A stretch of 64,000 bases of DNA from an uncultured Acidobacteriia bacterium (lineage in GTDB: Bacteria; Acidobacteriota; Terriglobia; Bryobacterales; Bryobacteraceae). A program made the position numbers and the translations under genes. How positions within the stretch are numbered: the stretch's first letter is position 1; each line of letters opens with the position of its first letter. The notes beneath the pieces are model-generated. The model saw nothing but the letters and a program-made list of their open reading frames with translations, did no database searches and was not told the origin of the DNA. This document shows positions 52,371 through 61,029 of the stretch, piece after piece. Where the stretch lies: NCBI GenBank assembly GCA_903907865.1, contig CAIVPR010000044.1, positions 186,001 through 250,000 of the forward strand, read 5' to 3'.

Positions 52371-53945
52371 TTAGCCCCGAAGGATCTCCCGAGCCGCGTT
52401 GTACCCCGGAGCCCCCATCACGCCCCCGCCAGGGTGGGCCCCCGACCCGCAGAGATACAACCCCTCGACCGGCGTCTTGTACTTCGCCCACCCGATGACC
52501 GGCCGCATGAAGAACATCTGGTCCAAGCTCATCTCGCCGTGGAAGATGTTGCCGCCGGAAATCGCGAACCGTCGTTCCAAGTCCAGCGGCGACAGCACCT
52601 GTCGCTCCCGGACGATCTCCCGCATGTTGGGCGCGTACTCGCCGATGACTTCGAGCACCCGGTCGCCGTAGGGCTCCCGAAGTTCGTCCCACGTCGCACG
52701 GCGCAGCGTGTAAGGCGCGTACTGCAGGAAGATGCCCATGATGTGGCGGCCCTTGGGGGCGAGCGACGGATCGTAGACCGTCGGACACGTCATCTCGATC
52801 AGCGGGTTCTGCGACGGCCTGCCGTACTTCGCGTCGTCCCAAGCGCGCTCCACGTATTCAACCGACGGGCAGATATGCATCGTCGCCCCGTGCTGCGGAC
52901 CCGGCGTACCCGGAAGCGCCGTGAAATCCGGCAAGCCTTCCAACGACAGGTTCATCTTCAAGGAGGTGCCTTCCACCCGGAAGCGCTCAATCTGCTCGCG
53001 AAACTCCGGCTCCAAATTGGCCGATCCCACCAACTTTAGAAACGTCTGTTTGGGATCCAGATTGGACGCCACAATGTCCGCCCGCAACTCGTCGCCATTG
53101 TCCAGGACTACGCCGCGCGCCCGCCCATTTTCCAAGAGAACCCGGGACACCGGTGTGTTCACACGGATCTCCGCGCCCTTCGCCTTGGCCGAGTTCGCAA
53201 TGGCCTCGGACACCGCGCCCATGCCGCCCTGCACGAATCCCCAGAGCCCGCGCTGGCCCCCGACGCCGCCCATGCAGTGGTGCATCAAAATGTACGCCGT
53301 CCCGGCCGACCGCGGTCCGCCATTGGCCCCGATCACGCCGTCCGTCGCCAGTGTCACCTTGATTTCCGGCGACTCGAACCATTCGTCCAGCAGGTCCGCC
53401 GCGCTTTGGGTGAAGATCTTGACCAACCCCGCGATATCGCTCCTACCCAAGCCCCGGAACTTGGCCAGGAGCTTCAGGTAGTCGATCAGGTCGGACGCCC
53501 TGCGTGGCGGCAACTCGGGCGGCGTCACCAGCAGCAACGATTCCACGACGCGCGCCAGGCGTTCGATGTAGGCCTCGTACTTCGGGAAGTTTTCGGCGTC
53601 CCGCCGCGAGAATTTCGCGATCTCAGCCAGGGTGCGCTTCTCGTCGCGCCAGAAGAATAGGTGCCGACCGTCGGGATAGACCGAAAAGAAGGACGGATCC
53701 TTGGGGACGGCCTTGTATCCAAAGCGCTCCAGCTCCAACTCCTGGACGATCCGGTCCTGGAGCAGGCTCACCAGATACGCGCCGGTCGAGACCCGGTGGC
53801 CGGGCCAAAGTTCCTCGGTCGGGGCACAGCCGCCCAGGACTTCCCGGCGCTCCAGAACGACCACCCTCTTCCCTGCCCTGGCCAGGACCGCCGCCGTCAC
53901 CAGTCCGTTGTGGCCGCCGCCAATGATGATCGCGTCGTAGCGCAT
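52371..53945 (-). CDS. FAD-dependent phytoene desaturase-like oxidoreductase
   Basis: The start at 53945 is the first ATG that gives the expected MRYDAIIIGGGHNGLVTAAVLARAGKRVVVLERR; the open frame continues upstream with non-coding-like sequence. The product is 524 residues. The dinucleotide-binding GGGHNG is at residues 9-14, the substrate domain is long, and the C-terminal FAD motif reads YLCGSGAHPGGGVMGAPGYNAA. This end matches the CrtI/PYROXD2-like group of NAD(P)/FAD oxidoreductases. No carotenoid gene is nearby, so carotenoid synthesis is not implied. Confidence 0.9.
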   Translation of the reverse strand: MRYDAIIIGGGHNGLVTAAVLARAGKRVVVLERREVLGGCAPTEELWPGHRVSTGAYLVSLLQDRIVQELELERFGYKAVPKDPSFFSVYPDGRHLFFWRDEKRTLAEIAKFSRRDAENFPKYEAYIERLARVVESLLLVTPPELPPRRASDLIDYLKLLAKFRGLGRSDIAGLVKIFTQSAADLLDEWFESPEIKVTLATDGVIGANGGPRSAGTAYILMHHCMGGVGGQRGLWGFVQGGMGAVSEAIANSAKAKGAEIRVNTPVSRVLLENGRARGVVLDNGDELRADIVASNLDPKQTFLKLVGSANLEPEFREQIERFRVEGTSLKMNLSLEGLPDFTALPGTPGPQHGATMHICPSVEYVERAWDDAKYGRPSQNPLIEMTCPTVYDPSLAPKGRHIMGIFLQYAPYTLRRATWDELREPYGDRVLEVIGEYAPNMREIVRERQVLSPLDLERRFAISGGNIFHGEMSLDQMFFMRPVIGWAKYKTPVEGLYLCGSGAHPGGGVMGAPGYNAAREILRG

Positions 53946-53989
53946 GCAGATATTATCGTCACTCGCCCCACTCAAGACTACGGAGAGGG

Positions 53990-55129
53990 TCACGCGGCGC
54001 TGAACAAGGACATCTGCAGGGGGCCGGGGTCGGCGGGCGCGTCGGTGAACGGGGTATCGCGCAGCCAGCATAGTTCTCGCTCGATGCGGAAAAGCGCCTG
54101 CTGGTCGGCGTTGGCCTGGGCTGCGGGCAGCATCAGGTCGAGGAATTCGGCGGCCTCGGTGTTTCGCTCCCAGTTGCGGAGGAGCGCGAGGACGGCCCAG
54201 CCGAGGCGCTTGCCGGTTTCGTAGTCGTTGGCGAGCAGCGCGGGGAGGTGGGCGTAGGCGGCTCCGAGGAGGTCGGCGCAACGTTCCAGGTCGCGCGGCC
54301 AGCCGAAGAAGGACTCGCAGACGGTGTTGGCGGCGACTTCGACTCGCGATTCCGGGGCGACGAAGATGGTCGAAGCCTTTCCGCCGAATGAAACCAGTTC
54401 GCGCTGGTCCTGCGAAAGATTCTGGAAGACCAGCAGGTCCCGGTTGGACTCGCAGTAGCGCGCGACATCGCCGCGGGAGTCCTCAGTTGTGCCGGGCAAA
54501 CGCAGACCGAGTACGCGACCGATCTGCCCGAAAATCCCGGCGGGTGTACGGTCAGAGCAGTCGATCCGGTGCACGGCGTGGAAATCGCGGGCACAGGCAT
54601 CGATAAACGAGGATGTATCGGCGTCGGACAAATCGACGGCGATACCCGGCCGGTCGGCCAACCGGACGCGAAGGTCGGCGATACCGGAATCCATCGACTC
54701 GGTTTTGGTAATGGGCCGTTCGGGGTCCAGCAGCCACTGGTTCAGGCGGCGCGCAACCGGGACGAAGTCGCCGGTGAGGTCGAAGAACGGACGGCGACGG
54801 AACAATTCGGGAAACGCGCACGCGCGCATCAGGACAAACCCGAGTTGGCACCCGAGTTCCGCTTGTTCTTGGACGAAGACAGGCTCCCAACGGGCGCGCT
54901 CCCATTTGGCGGGCACGGAGTCCGGCGAAAGCAGCACCAGCACCGCCTCGGCGGAAAGGGCGATCTCGACCGTGTCGATCAGATCGAGGTCCGCCGTGAC
55001 CACGCCCTCCTCGCGGGCGACGCGGAACGGCAGGTTGGCTTCAAAGAAATCGGCAAGACGCAGGGCGGTTTCGGCGTCGGCTGGGGCATGGCAGATGACG
55101 AGTTGGCGCAAGCTTGGATTATCGCGCAT
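53990..55129 (-). CDS. TIR-domain-like protein with unknown C-terminal region
   Basis: The product is 379 residues. The N-terminal 125 residues have a TIR-like layout: LRQLVICHAPADAETALRLADFF (betaA and alphaA), TVEIALSAEAVLVLLSPDSVPAKW (betaC-D and the 'SPxxxxSxW' loop), then LGFVLMRACAFPELFRRRPFFDLTG. At the position where NADase TIRs have the catalytic Glu, four residues after the loop Trp (Trp76), this protein has Arg80. The remaining 250 residues look like a P-loop-less STAND or helical repeat module (LGWAVLALLRNWERNTEAAEF) with no Walker A. A TIR adaptor or a degraded immune sensor is possible. It starts 23 bp from the divergent enolase-superfamily gene. Confidence 0.75.
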   Translation of the reverse strand: MRDNPSLRQLVICHAPADAETALRLADFFEANLPFRVAREEGVVTADLDLIDTVEIALSAEAVLVLLSPDSVPAKWERARWEPVFVQEQAELGCQLGFVLMRACAFPELFRRRPFFDLTGDFVPVARRLNQWLLDPERPITKTESMDSGIADLRVRLADRPGIAVDLSDADTSSFIDACARDFHAVHRIDCSDRTPAGIFGQIGRVLGLRLPGTTEDSRGDVARYCESNRDLLVFQNLSQDQRELVSFGGKASTIFVAPESRVEVAANTVCESFFGWPRDLERCADLLGAAYAHLPALLANDYETGKRLGWAVLALLRNWERNTEAAEFLDLMLPAAQANADQQALFRIERELCWLRDTPFTDAPADPGPLQMSLFSAA

Positions 55130-55152
55130 ATACTAGCTATCTGAAGGACCAC

Positions 55153-56394
55153 ATGAACCGAAGAACGTTCCTCCGCGCCGCCGCAGCCGCTTCCGCCGTC
55201 ACCACCATCGCCGCCCCTCTGGCAAACGCGGCTTTGCCGAAGATGAAGATAACACGGATCCGCGCCTACGCGCCTCCGAATCCCAATCCGCTCTTCAACC
55301 AGGCCGATACGGTGGTCACAATCGAGACCGACGCCGGGATCACGGGCATCGGCGAGGGTGGTTTCACCGACACGATCCGCCAATGCGCCGGTCGGCTCAT
55401 CGGCCAGGACCCCGCCAAGATCGAGCATTTATGGCAGGACATGCAGCGCTCCTTCTTCTACCCGCCAGGCCGCGAGAAGACACACGCGTTGGGCGCACTC
55501 GACATGGCGCTGTGGGACATCAAGGGCAAGGTGCTGAAGCTGCCCGTACACCAGATCCTCGGCGGGGCTTCGCGCAATTTCGTCGAGTGCTACAACACGG
55601 CGGGCTCGATTCCGGGCATCAAGCCCGGCATGTCGGTGAAGGAACGCGCCGCGCTGACCATCGCAGCCGGCTACCGGGCGTTCCGCATGGACGCAGCGTC
55701 GCTTGGCCGCGGCAATTCCGTCTTCAATACCCGCGAGCGCGTGCTGCAGGTCTACGAGGACTGCGCCCAGGCACGCGAAGGCGTCGGCAAGAACGGCGAC
55801 TTCTGCATTGACTTCCACCAGCGCTTCGACCTGATCGACGCCGTCCGCGCAGCCAACCTGATCGAGCCGCTGGCACCGCTCTTCGTCGAAGATCCCATGC
55901 GCACCGAGGTCTTCGACCAAGACCTGCCCAAATTCCGCCAGATGGCCAAGGTCCCCATCGCGGCAGGCGAGGAGTGGGGCAACAAGTGGGATTTCAATCG
56001 GCTGGTGGAAAACCATGACATCGACTATGTCCGCGCGACATTGCCGAACGTGGGCGGCATCACGGAGATGATGAAGATCGCGGCGATCTGCGAAACGCAT
56101 TTCGTGGGTATCATTCCGCACTTCACGGGACCCATCGCGACGGCGGCGCTGGTGAATTGCCTCTCGACGTTCTCCGGGCCAGTGCTGATGGAATACAACT
56201 TCCAAGGCCGTACCCTGCCCCACCTGCCGGTCTGCCTCGATTTCAAGGAGGGAAAGCTCTATCCGAACGAGCGGCCCGGCCTGGGTGTGGAACTGGACAT
56301 GAAGCCTCTGACGCTGCTGACGGAAGTCGACAAGTACGACACGAACCGGGCGCAGACATACTTCCGGCCGGACGGGTCGATCACGAACTGGTAA
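55153..56394 (+). CDS. Enolase superfamily (mandelate racemase/muconate lactonising) enzyme, Tat-exported
   Basis: The start at 55153 gives a twin-arginine signal (MNRRTFLRAAAAASAVTTIAAPLANA); the product is 413 residues. MR/MLE features include VVTIETDAGITGIGEGGF at the capping domain, HALGALDMALWDIKGKVLKLPVHQILGG, FRMDAASLGRGNS in the barrel, DFCIDFHQRFD (first metal Asp), FVEDPM (Glu) and AGEEWGNKW (third ligand). The overall form resembles the galactonate/mandelate dehydratase subgroup, but the substrate cannot be assigned. Export of such an enzyme is common in Acidobacteriota and planctomycetes. Confidence 0.9.
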   Translation: MNRRTFLRAAAAASAVTTIAAPLANAALPKMKITRIRAYAPPNPNPLFNQADTVVTIETDAGITGIGEGGFTDTIRQCAGRLIGQDPAKIEHLWQDMQRSFFYPPGREKTHALGALDMALWDIKGKVLKLPVHQILGGASRNFVECYNTAGSIPGIKPGMSVKERAALTIAAGYRAFRMDAASLGRGNSVFNTRERVLQVYEDCAQAREGVGKNGDFCIDFHQRFDLIDAVRAANLIEPLAPLFVEDPMRTEVFDQDLPKFRQMAKVPIAAGEEWGNKWDFNRLVENHDIDYVRATLPNVGGITEMMKIAAICETHFVGIIPHFTGPIATAALVNCLSTFSGPVLMEYNFQGRTLPHLPVCLDFKEGKLYPNERPGLGVELDMKPLTLLTEVDKYDTNRAQTYFRPDGSITNW

Positions 56395-56403
56395 GCGTTC
56401 GAT

Positions 56404-57279
56404 CTACGCGAACAAGTCCTCAATGCGATGGGCGTCGAACAGCCGGAGACCGGTGGCGGTCAGTTGTGCGGCGCTCATTGATGTGAGGCGTTTTAGCGTT
56501 CCCGCGGGTAGCGGTTTGCCGAAGCGGCCCTCGATCATGGTGGTGAGGATTTCCAATTGGCCCTCTACCCTGCCTTTGAGCAACCCCTGTTCCAAGCCTT
56601 GGGCGATCCCCTTCTCCATGCCCTCTGCCAACCCACGGGCCAGCCCCTCGCGGATGGACGGGCCAAACACCGCGTTCTCCATCAAGTCGTATGTCACCGG
56701 CATCCTGCTTGCCTCCTCCCTTACTTCTTCCGAAAGCCGTCGCAATCCCGACAGTATCGCCAACTCCGTCAATGCTTCCCCGCGCTCGGCACCCGGACCG
56801 GTGGCGATTCGCTCCAGGACCTTGCGCACTACGCCCGCCTGTGTGCCAAGCCGGGTCAAGACCGCAACCACATTATCTCCCAAATGCGGGCTGTCGAGCA
56901 ACGCTTCCCCGTCGAGCTCGCGGACATCCACAAAATGCCAGCGCAGGTAGTGGTCAGCGCCCCGCGTGGAGTCCGGCATGGTCAGTCGGTCCGGTCCGAT
57001 GAACAGCACCACCTGCCTCGGCATCCGCTTGAGCATCCGCGCCGTTCCGAATTGGTATTCGCCGATGCGGAAGCCGAAGTCCGGCTCGTTCTCCACTTGG
57101 ATCTCGATACCCACCAGTTCCGAGTCCGGCAATTCACCGATCAGGTCCCGGCGTGTATTGCGCACCCGCGGCACCTCCACGTTCAACCACCGCACTTCAC
57201 GCGCTCCGGTCAGCTTCTCCAGCAGCAGGCTCCCCGGCTTCATCAGGAGGTTCTTCATCGCCACATCGTAGTCGTGCAT
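56404..57279 (-). CDS. Rpn/PD-(D/E)XK family putative transposase-like nuclease
   Basis: The product is 291 residues. The N-terminus DYDVAMKNLLMKPGSLLLEKLTG followed by ELVGIEIQVENEPDFGFRIGEYQF is the Rpn-type nuclease domain, with Asp and Glu-x-Gln in place of the usual E-x-K. The pattern RMPRQVVLFIGPDRLTMP is also typical. The C-terminal part contains the repeat-like GLAEGMEKGIAQGLEQGLLKGRVEGQLE and a DUF4351-like GRFGKPLPAGTL. Rpn proteins act as recombination-promoting nucleases in E. coli; here the role is unknown. Converges with the enolase gene with 9 bp between. Confidence 0.88.
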   Translation of the reverse strand: MHDYDVAMKNLLMKPGSLLLEKLTGAREVRWLNVEVPRVRNTRRDLIGELPDSELVGIEIQVENEPDFGFRIGEYQFGTARMLKRMPRQVVLFIGPDRLTMPDSTRGADHYLRWHFVDVRELDGEALLDSPHLGDNVVAVLTRLGTQAGVVRKVLERIATGPGAERGEALTELAILSGLRRLSEEVREEASRMPVTYDLMENAVFGPSIREGLARGLAEGMEKGIAQGLEQGLLKGRVEGQLEILTTMIEGRFGKPLPAGTLKRLTSMSAAQLTATGLRLFDAHRIEDLFA

Positions 57280-57458
57280 GTTCGGCTATCGAAGTAGTGC
57301 GTCGACGGCGGAAACTTCTCAAGAAAACTAGCTTGGTCACCGTTACGGAGGCTGTGTGCCGCTCCAACCACGGCTAATGTGCTGACAACAGGCAAACCGT
57401 TACGACTTGCGACGCGATCATGCCGCCCAGGCGTAGGCCTTTTCCCGTGCGCTCGCCC

Positions 57459-57499
57459 TTGACGACGCCCCGTCGTCAGTGTATTCTGTACATGTACAG
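57459..57499 (+). promoter_or_regulatory. Sigma-70-type promoter and palindromic operator of the GntR gene
   Basis: A -35 box TTGACG (57459-57464) and -10 box TATTCT (57482-57487) are separated by 17 bp. A perfect 14-bp palindrome CTGTACATGTACAG (57486-57499) overlaps the end of the -10 box and reaches the first base of the GTG start codon. Within the spacer a GACGAC/GTCGTC inverted repeat is also present (57461-57477). The layout suggests that the GntR protein represses its own promoter, with a very short leader. Confidence 0.7.
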
Positions 57500-57894
57500 T
57501 GGACAGGCAAGTTCCAGTCATCGTCATCCATTCGTCCTCCCAGGATCCGGCGCGGAAGCAGATCCTCGACCAAATCCGTTCCGCGATCATCGAAGGCCAG
57601 TTGCGAACCGGCGACAACCTGCCTTCCGTGCGACGTCTGGCAATCGACCTTGGTGTGCATTTCAACACCGTCGCCGAGGCGTACCGCAGCCTGGCGGTGG
57701 AGGGGTGGCTCGATATCTCCCACGGTCGCGGTGCAACGGTCATCGAGCGGGCTGGCCAAACAGCCCCGGACGGCGTGGGACAGGATCAATTCCGCCAACG
57801 GGCCCGCCACTTGGTCGCCGAAATGCGCGCCAGCGGAATCCCTCCCCGGTCGATCCGCGAGATCTTCCTCAATGTTCTGGAGGCAATTCAATGA
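57499..57894 (+). CDS. GntR family (YtrA subfamily) transcriptional regulator
   Basis: The product is 131 residues from the GTG at 57499. The winged-helix N-terminus is QILDQIRSAIIEGQLRTGDNLPSVRRLAIDLGVHFNTVAEAYRSLAVEGWLDISHGRGATV, a textbook GntR HTH. The short C-terminus with no ligand domain is typical of the YtrA subfamily, which regulates membrane or transport genes next to it. It overlaps the DUF1648 gene by ATGA, so that gene is its likely target. Confidence 0.93.
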   Translation: MDRQVPVIVIHSSSQDPARKQILDQIRSAIIEGQLRTGDNLPSVRRLAIDLGVHFNTVAEAYRSLAVEGWLDISHGRGATVIERAGQTAPDGVGQDQFRQRARHLVAEMRASGIPPRSIREIFLNVLEAIQ

Positions 57895-58910
57895 ACGACT
57901 TCAAAGTCGGCACAGCAGTCATTCTAGCCATGCCCCTCGTCATCGGCAGCATGTTCCTACTGGGACCAATGATTCGAAGGCGCTCGCTCCTTTTCGGGGT
58001 CCGCGTGAGCCAGGCATGGACGGAGACCGGCGAGGCTGGACGAATCATCCGCAACTACCGAATCCAGATCGGCGTCCTAACCCTGCTCGCGACCGCGGCA
58101 GCGTGGCTCGGATTCGAGAACCGGATGGCTTGGATCCAGGTTGCGTGGCCTCTGGCGCTGACGGGCGGTGCCTTGTTACCGTACTTCGCGGCCCGGCGTG
58201 CTGCCCTGCCCTACGCCGACAGGACCGAGCCCGCGCGCACCGCGGCGCTGTTGGACGATAGTCCTGGCAGCAATCCGGCACACTCCATCATTCCCCTGCT
58301 CCTAATGGTGTTGGCCGCAGCATGGCTGCAAATGCACTGGGACGAGATCCCCGACAGGTTCCCCATCCACTGGGACATCGCCGGACGCCCGAACGGCTGG
58401 TCCACGCGGACGGTGCCGGGCGTGTACGGCCCGCTTCTCATCGGAGTATTCATACTTGTCGTCCTGAAGCTGTCGGAATGGGGGATTCTGTACGGGTCGC
58501 CCCGCGTAGCTGGCGGCAGCGCGACGGTTCGATGGCAGTCCCTGCGGATGCTCCAGCGGATGGGATGTCTGATGGGCATTTTGTTCTCGTCCATCGCGCT
58601 TGCACCGCTGCGTCCGGATCTATTCCGTCCCGGGCTAATCGTGTTCGTCATCCTCTTCGCGGTTGCGTTGATGGTGATCCCGCTGATCCGGGCTGCCGGC
58701 AATCCCGAGGGCTCGGTCGCCGACAACACGCCGGACTCGGCTTGGAAGTTCGGCCTCATTTACTACAACCCGGACGACCCGGCACTGATGGTGGAAAAAA
58801 GGATCGGCATCGGGTACACGCTGAATTTCGCCCATCGTCTAGCATGGGTCTCGATGGCGGCGTTGCTGTTGATTCCAATCGGAATCCTGATTTTGAAACG
58901 GATGGGCTAG
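57891..58910 (+). CDS. DUF1648/DUF5808 membrane protein
   Basis: The product is 339 residues with about seven to eight hydrophobic segments (VILAMPLVIGSMFLLGPM, LTLLATAAAWLGF, IIPLLLMVLAAAWL, LLIGVFILVVLKL, GLIVFVILFAVALMVIPL, LAWVSMAALLLIPIGILIL). The DUF1648 motif is IPDRFPIHWDIAGRPNGW, and the DUF5808 motif WKFGLIYYNPDDPALMVEKRIGIGYTLNF lies near the end. SdpI-like relatives confer immunity or act in membrane stress; here the role is unknown. It is controlled by the coupled GntR regulator. Confidence 0.9.
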   Translation: MNDFKVGTAVILAMPLVIGSMFLLGPMIRRRSLLFGVRVSQAWTETGEAGRIIRNYRIQIGVLTLLATAAAWLGFENRMAWIQVAWPLALTGGALLPYFAARRAALPYADRTEPARTAALLDDSPGSNPAHSIIPLLLMVLAAAWLQMHWDEIPDRFPIHWDIAGRPNGWSTRTVPGVYGPLLIGVFILVVLKLSEWGILYGSPRVAGGSATVRWQSLRMLQRMGCLMGILFSSIALAPLRPDLFRPGLIVFVILFAVALMVIPLIRAAGNPEGSVADNTPDSAWKFGLIYYNPDDPALMVEKRIGIGYTLNFAHRLAWVSMAALLLIPIGILILKRMG

Positions 58911-58919
58911 CCGGCAGCT

Positions 58920-59258
58920 TCACTTGCCGCCGTTCGTCAAGACAGCTTTCCGTTCCTCCAGGGCCGCGACGCGCTTCTTCAACTCCGCCAACTCCCGGTT
59001 GATGGCCAGGAGTTCGGTACGCACCACACGCGAGTCCAAATACTGGTCGCCGCGCAGCTTGCGGACCAGCACCTCCACTTCGCGGCGCAGCAGCCGGTAC
59101 CACGGGACACCGTAGATCACGCTCTCACGAAATTGGAGCGTGCCGTCGTCGATGCCCGCCAGGATCTCGTCCTGCGTCAACCCAAACTCCTTGCGGACGC
59201 TCTTGTCGCTCATGGTCGCGCCCTTGCGAGTCCACTCGCCGTAATTGTCCAAATCCAT
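58920..59258 (-). CDS. Small conserved-looking protein with C-terminal coiled coil
   Basis: The product is 112 residues. The ATG at 59258 is preferred over one at 59213 because a strong ribosome site (aggag, 7 bp upstream) precedes it. The N-terminal part is MDLDNYGEWTRKG, then GLTQDEILAGIDDGTLQFRESVIYGVPWYRLLRREVEVLVRKL, which looks like a winged-helix or MerR-type fold, followed by a coiled coil (INRELAELKKRVAALEERKAVL). The family is not recognised with certainty. It converges on the DUF1648 gene. Confidence 0.75.
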   Translation of the reverse strand: MDLDNYGEWTRKGATMSDKSVRKEFGLTQDEILAGIDDGTLQFRESVIYGVPWYRLLRREVEVLVRKLRGDQYLDSRVVRTELLAINRELAELKKRVAALEERKAVLTNGGK

Positions 59259-59387
59259 CAGGAACTCCTGTCGTGGCGTATCCCACTGCTTGTGCGGGGC
59301 CGGTAGAACCCCAGTGATACACTTTAGCCCACTCCACCGACCAGTAGCCCCCTTGCTACACTGGAGTTTCCCCCTCCTTTACCTGCC

Positions 59388-60998
59388 GTGATCTCTGTAA
59401 ATAATGTAAGCATGCGCTACGGCGCCAAGATTTTGTTCGAGGACGTCACCACTGTCTTCCAGACGGGGCGTCGCTACGGCCTGTCGGGACCCAACGGGTC
59501 CGGCAAGTCGACGTTCATGAAGATCCTAACCGGCGAGTTGGATTCCCAAAAGGGCGACGTCGTGCGCCCGAGGCGGGTCGGCATTCTCCGCCAGGACCAG
59601 TTCGCCTTCGACGCTTACCGGGTCATCGACACGGTGATCATGGGCAATCCGTCCCTTTGGGCGGCCCTTGAGGAGCGCGACCGGCTCTACGAAAAGCTCG
59701 ACATGACCGACGAGGACGGCATGCGGCTGGGCGAACTCGAATCCGTGGTTGCCGAGAACGACGGCTACACGGCAGAGAGCGACGCAGCCATCCTGCTCGA
59801 CGGCTTGGACATCCCCGAGTACATGCACGAGAAGAAGATGAGCGAACTGCAGGGCGGCGAAAAAGTCCGCGTGCTGCTCGCCCAGGCGCTTTTCGGTGGT
59901 CCCGAAGGCCTGCTGCTGGACGAACCGACAAACCACCTTGACTTGGAATCCATCCACTGGCTCCAGGACTTCCTTAACCGCTACCAAGGGACGATGATCG
60001 TCATCTCGCACGATCGCCACTTCCTCAACAGCGTCACAACCCACACGGCAGACATCGACTACCAAACGATCATCACCTACACCGGCGGCTACGACGAGAT
60101 GGTGCTGGCCAAGACGCAGATCCGGTCGCGCTTGGAATCGCAGCAGGCGCAGCGCGAAAAGAAGATCGAACAGTTGAAGGACTTCATCGCCAAGTTCTCG
60201 GCCGGTACCCGGTCGAGCCAAGTGATGTCGCGCAAGAAGGAAGTGGAGCGCCTGCAGTCGGGCGATCTCGCCAGATCCAACATCGCGCGCCCCTTCATCC
60301 GCTTCGAAATGAAGCGGCCTTCGGGCAAGCATGCGCTCGAGATCAAGGGCATCGCGAAGTCGTACGGCGAGGGCACGGTGATTCCGCCGTTCACCGCAAG
60401 TATCACGCGCGGGGAGAAGATCGGCATCCTTGGTCGCAACGGCGCAGGCAAGACGACGCTTATCCGGTCGCTCATCGCGGGCGGACCCGGTGCGGGCGAC
60501 GAGCCATTCACCGTGGACGCAGGGGTTGCGGAATGGGGCCACGAGGTTAACATCGGCTACTTCCCGCAGGATCCTCGGTCTTGGATCCAGACCGGCATGA
60601 CGATCTTCGACTGGCTGCAGAACTACGACCCGCAAGCCGGCAACGAAGAGTTGCGGGGATTGTTGGGCCAGATGCTGTTCGCCCGCGACGAAGTTTTCAA
60701 GCCCACCGACGCGCTGTCGGGCGGCGAGGTGGCGCGGCTGTACTTCTGCCGGCTGTTCCTGCAGAAGCCGAATGTGTTGGTGTTCGACGAACCGACCAAC
60801 CACTTGGACCTCGAATCGATCAACGCGCTCAACATCGCGTTGCAGAAGTTCGAGGGGACACTTTTCCTGGTCACCCATGACCACGACTTGATTGAAGAAA
60901 CCGCAACGCGCATTTGGAACGTTGGTGGCGGTAAGATCGAGGACTTCCGCGGCGGCTATGAGGAGTACCAGGTCGAAGTGGCTAAGCGAAAGAAGTAG
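59388..60998 (+). CDS. ABC-F family ATPase (YbiT-like)
   Basis: The product is 536 residues from a GTG at 59388. Two nucleotide-binding domains are complete: Walker A GPNGSGKST and GRNGAGKTT, signatures LQGGEKVR and LSGGEVAR, Walker B LLLDEPTNHLD and LVFDEPTNHLD. The inter-domain linker (about 240-310, RSRLESQQAQREKKIEQLKDFIAKF) is the ABC-F P-site linker. There is no membrane segment. ABC-F proteins act on stalled ribosomes or in translation; the overall order and the absence of an arm insertion best match the YbiT subfamily. No antibiotic resistance role is implied. Confidence 0.93.
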   Translation: MISVNNVSMRYGAKILFEDVTTVFQTGRRYGLSGPNGSGKSTFMKILTGELDSQKGDVVRPRRVGILRQDQFAFDAYRVIDTVIMGNPSLWAALEERDRLYEKLDMTDEDGMRLGELESVVAENDGYTAESDAAILLDGLDIPEYMHEKKMSELQGGEKVRVLLAQALFGGPEGLLLDEPTNHLDLESIHWLQDFLNRYQGTMIVISHDRHFLNSVTTHTADIDYQTIITYTGGYDEMVLAKTQIRSRLESQQAQREKKIEQLKDFIAKFSAGTRSSQVMSRKKEVERLQSGDLARSNIARPFIRFEMKRPSGKHALEIKGIAKSYGEGTVIPPFTASITRGEKIGILGRNGAGKTTLIRSLIAGGPGAGDEPFTVDAGVAEWGHEVNIGYFPQDPRSWIQTGMTIFDWLQNYDPQAGNEELRGLLGQMLFARDEVFKPTDALSGGEVARLYFCRLFLQKPNVLVFDEPTNHLDLESINALNIALQKFEGTLFLVTHDHDLIEETATRIWNVGGGKIEDFRGGYEEYQVEVAKRKK

Positions 60999-61029
60999 TT
61001 TCCGAGTCGCCCGGTAGAATGGAGCGAGC

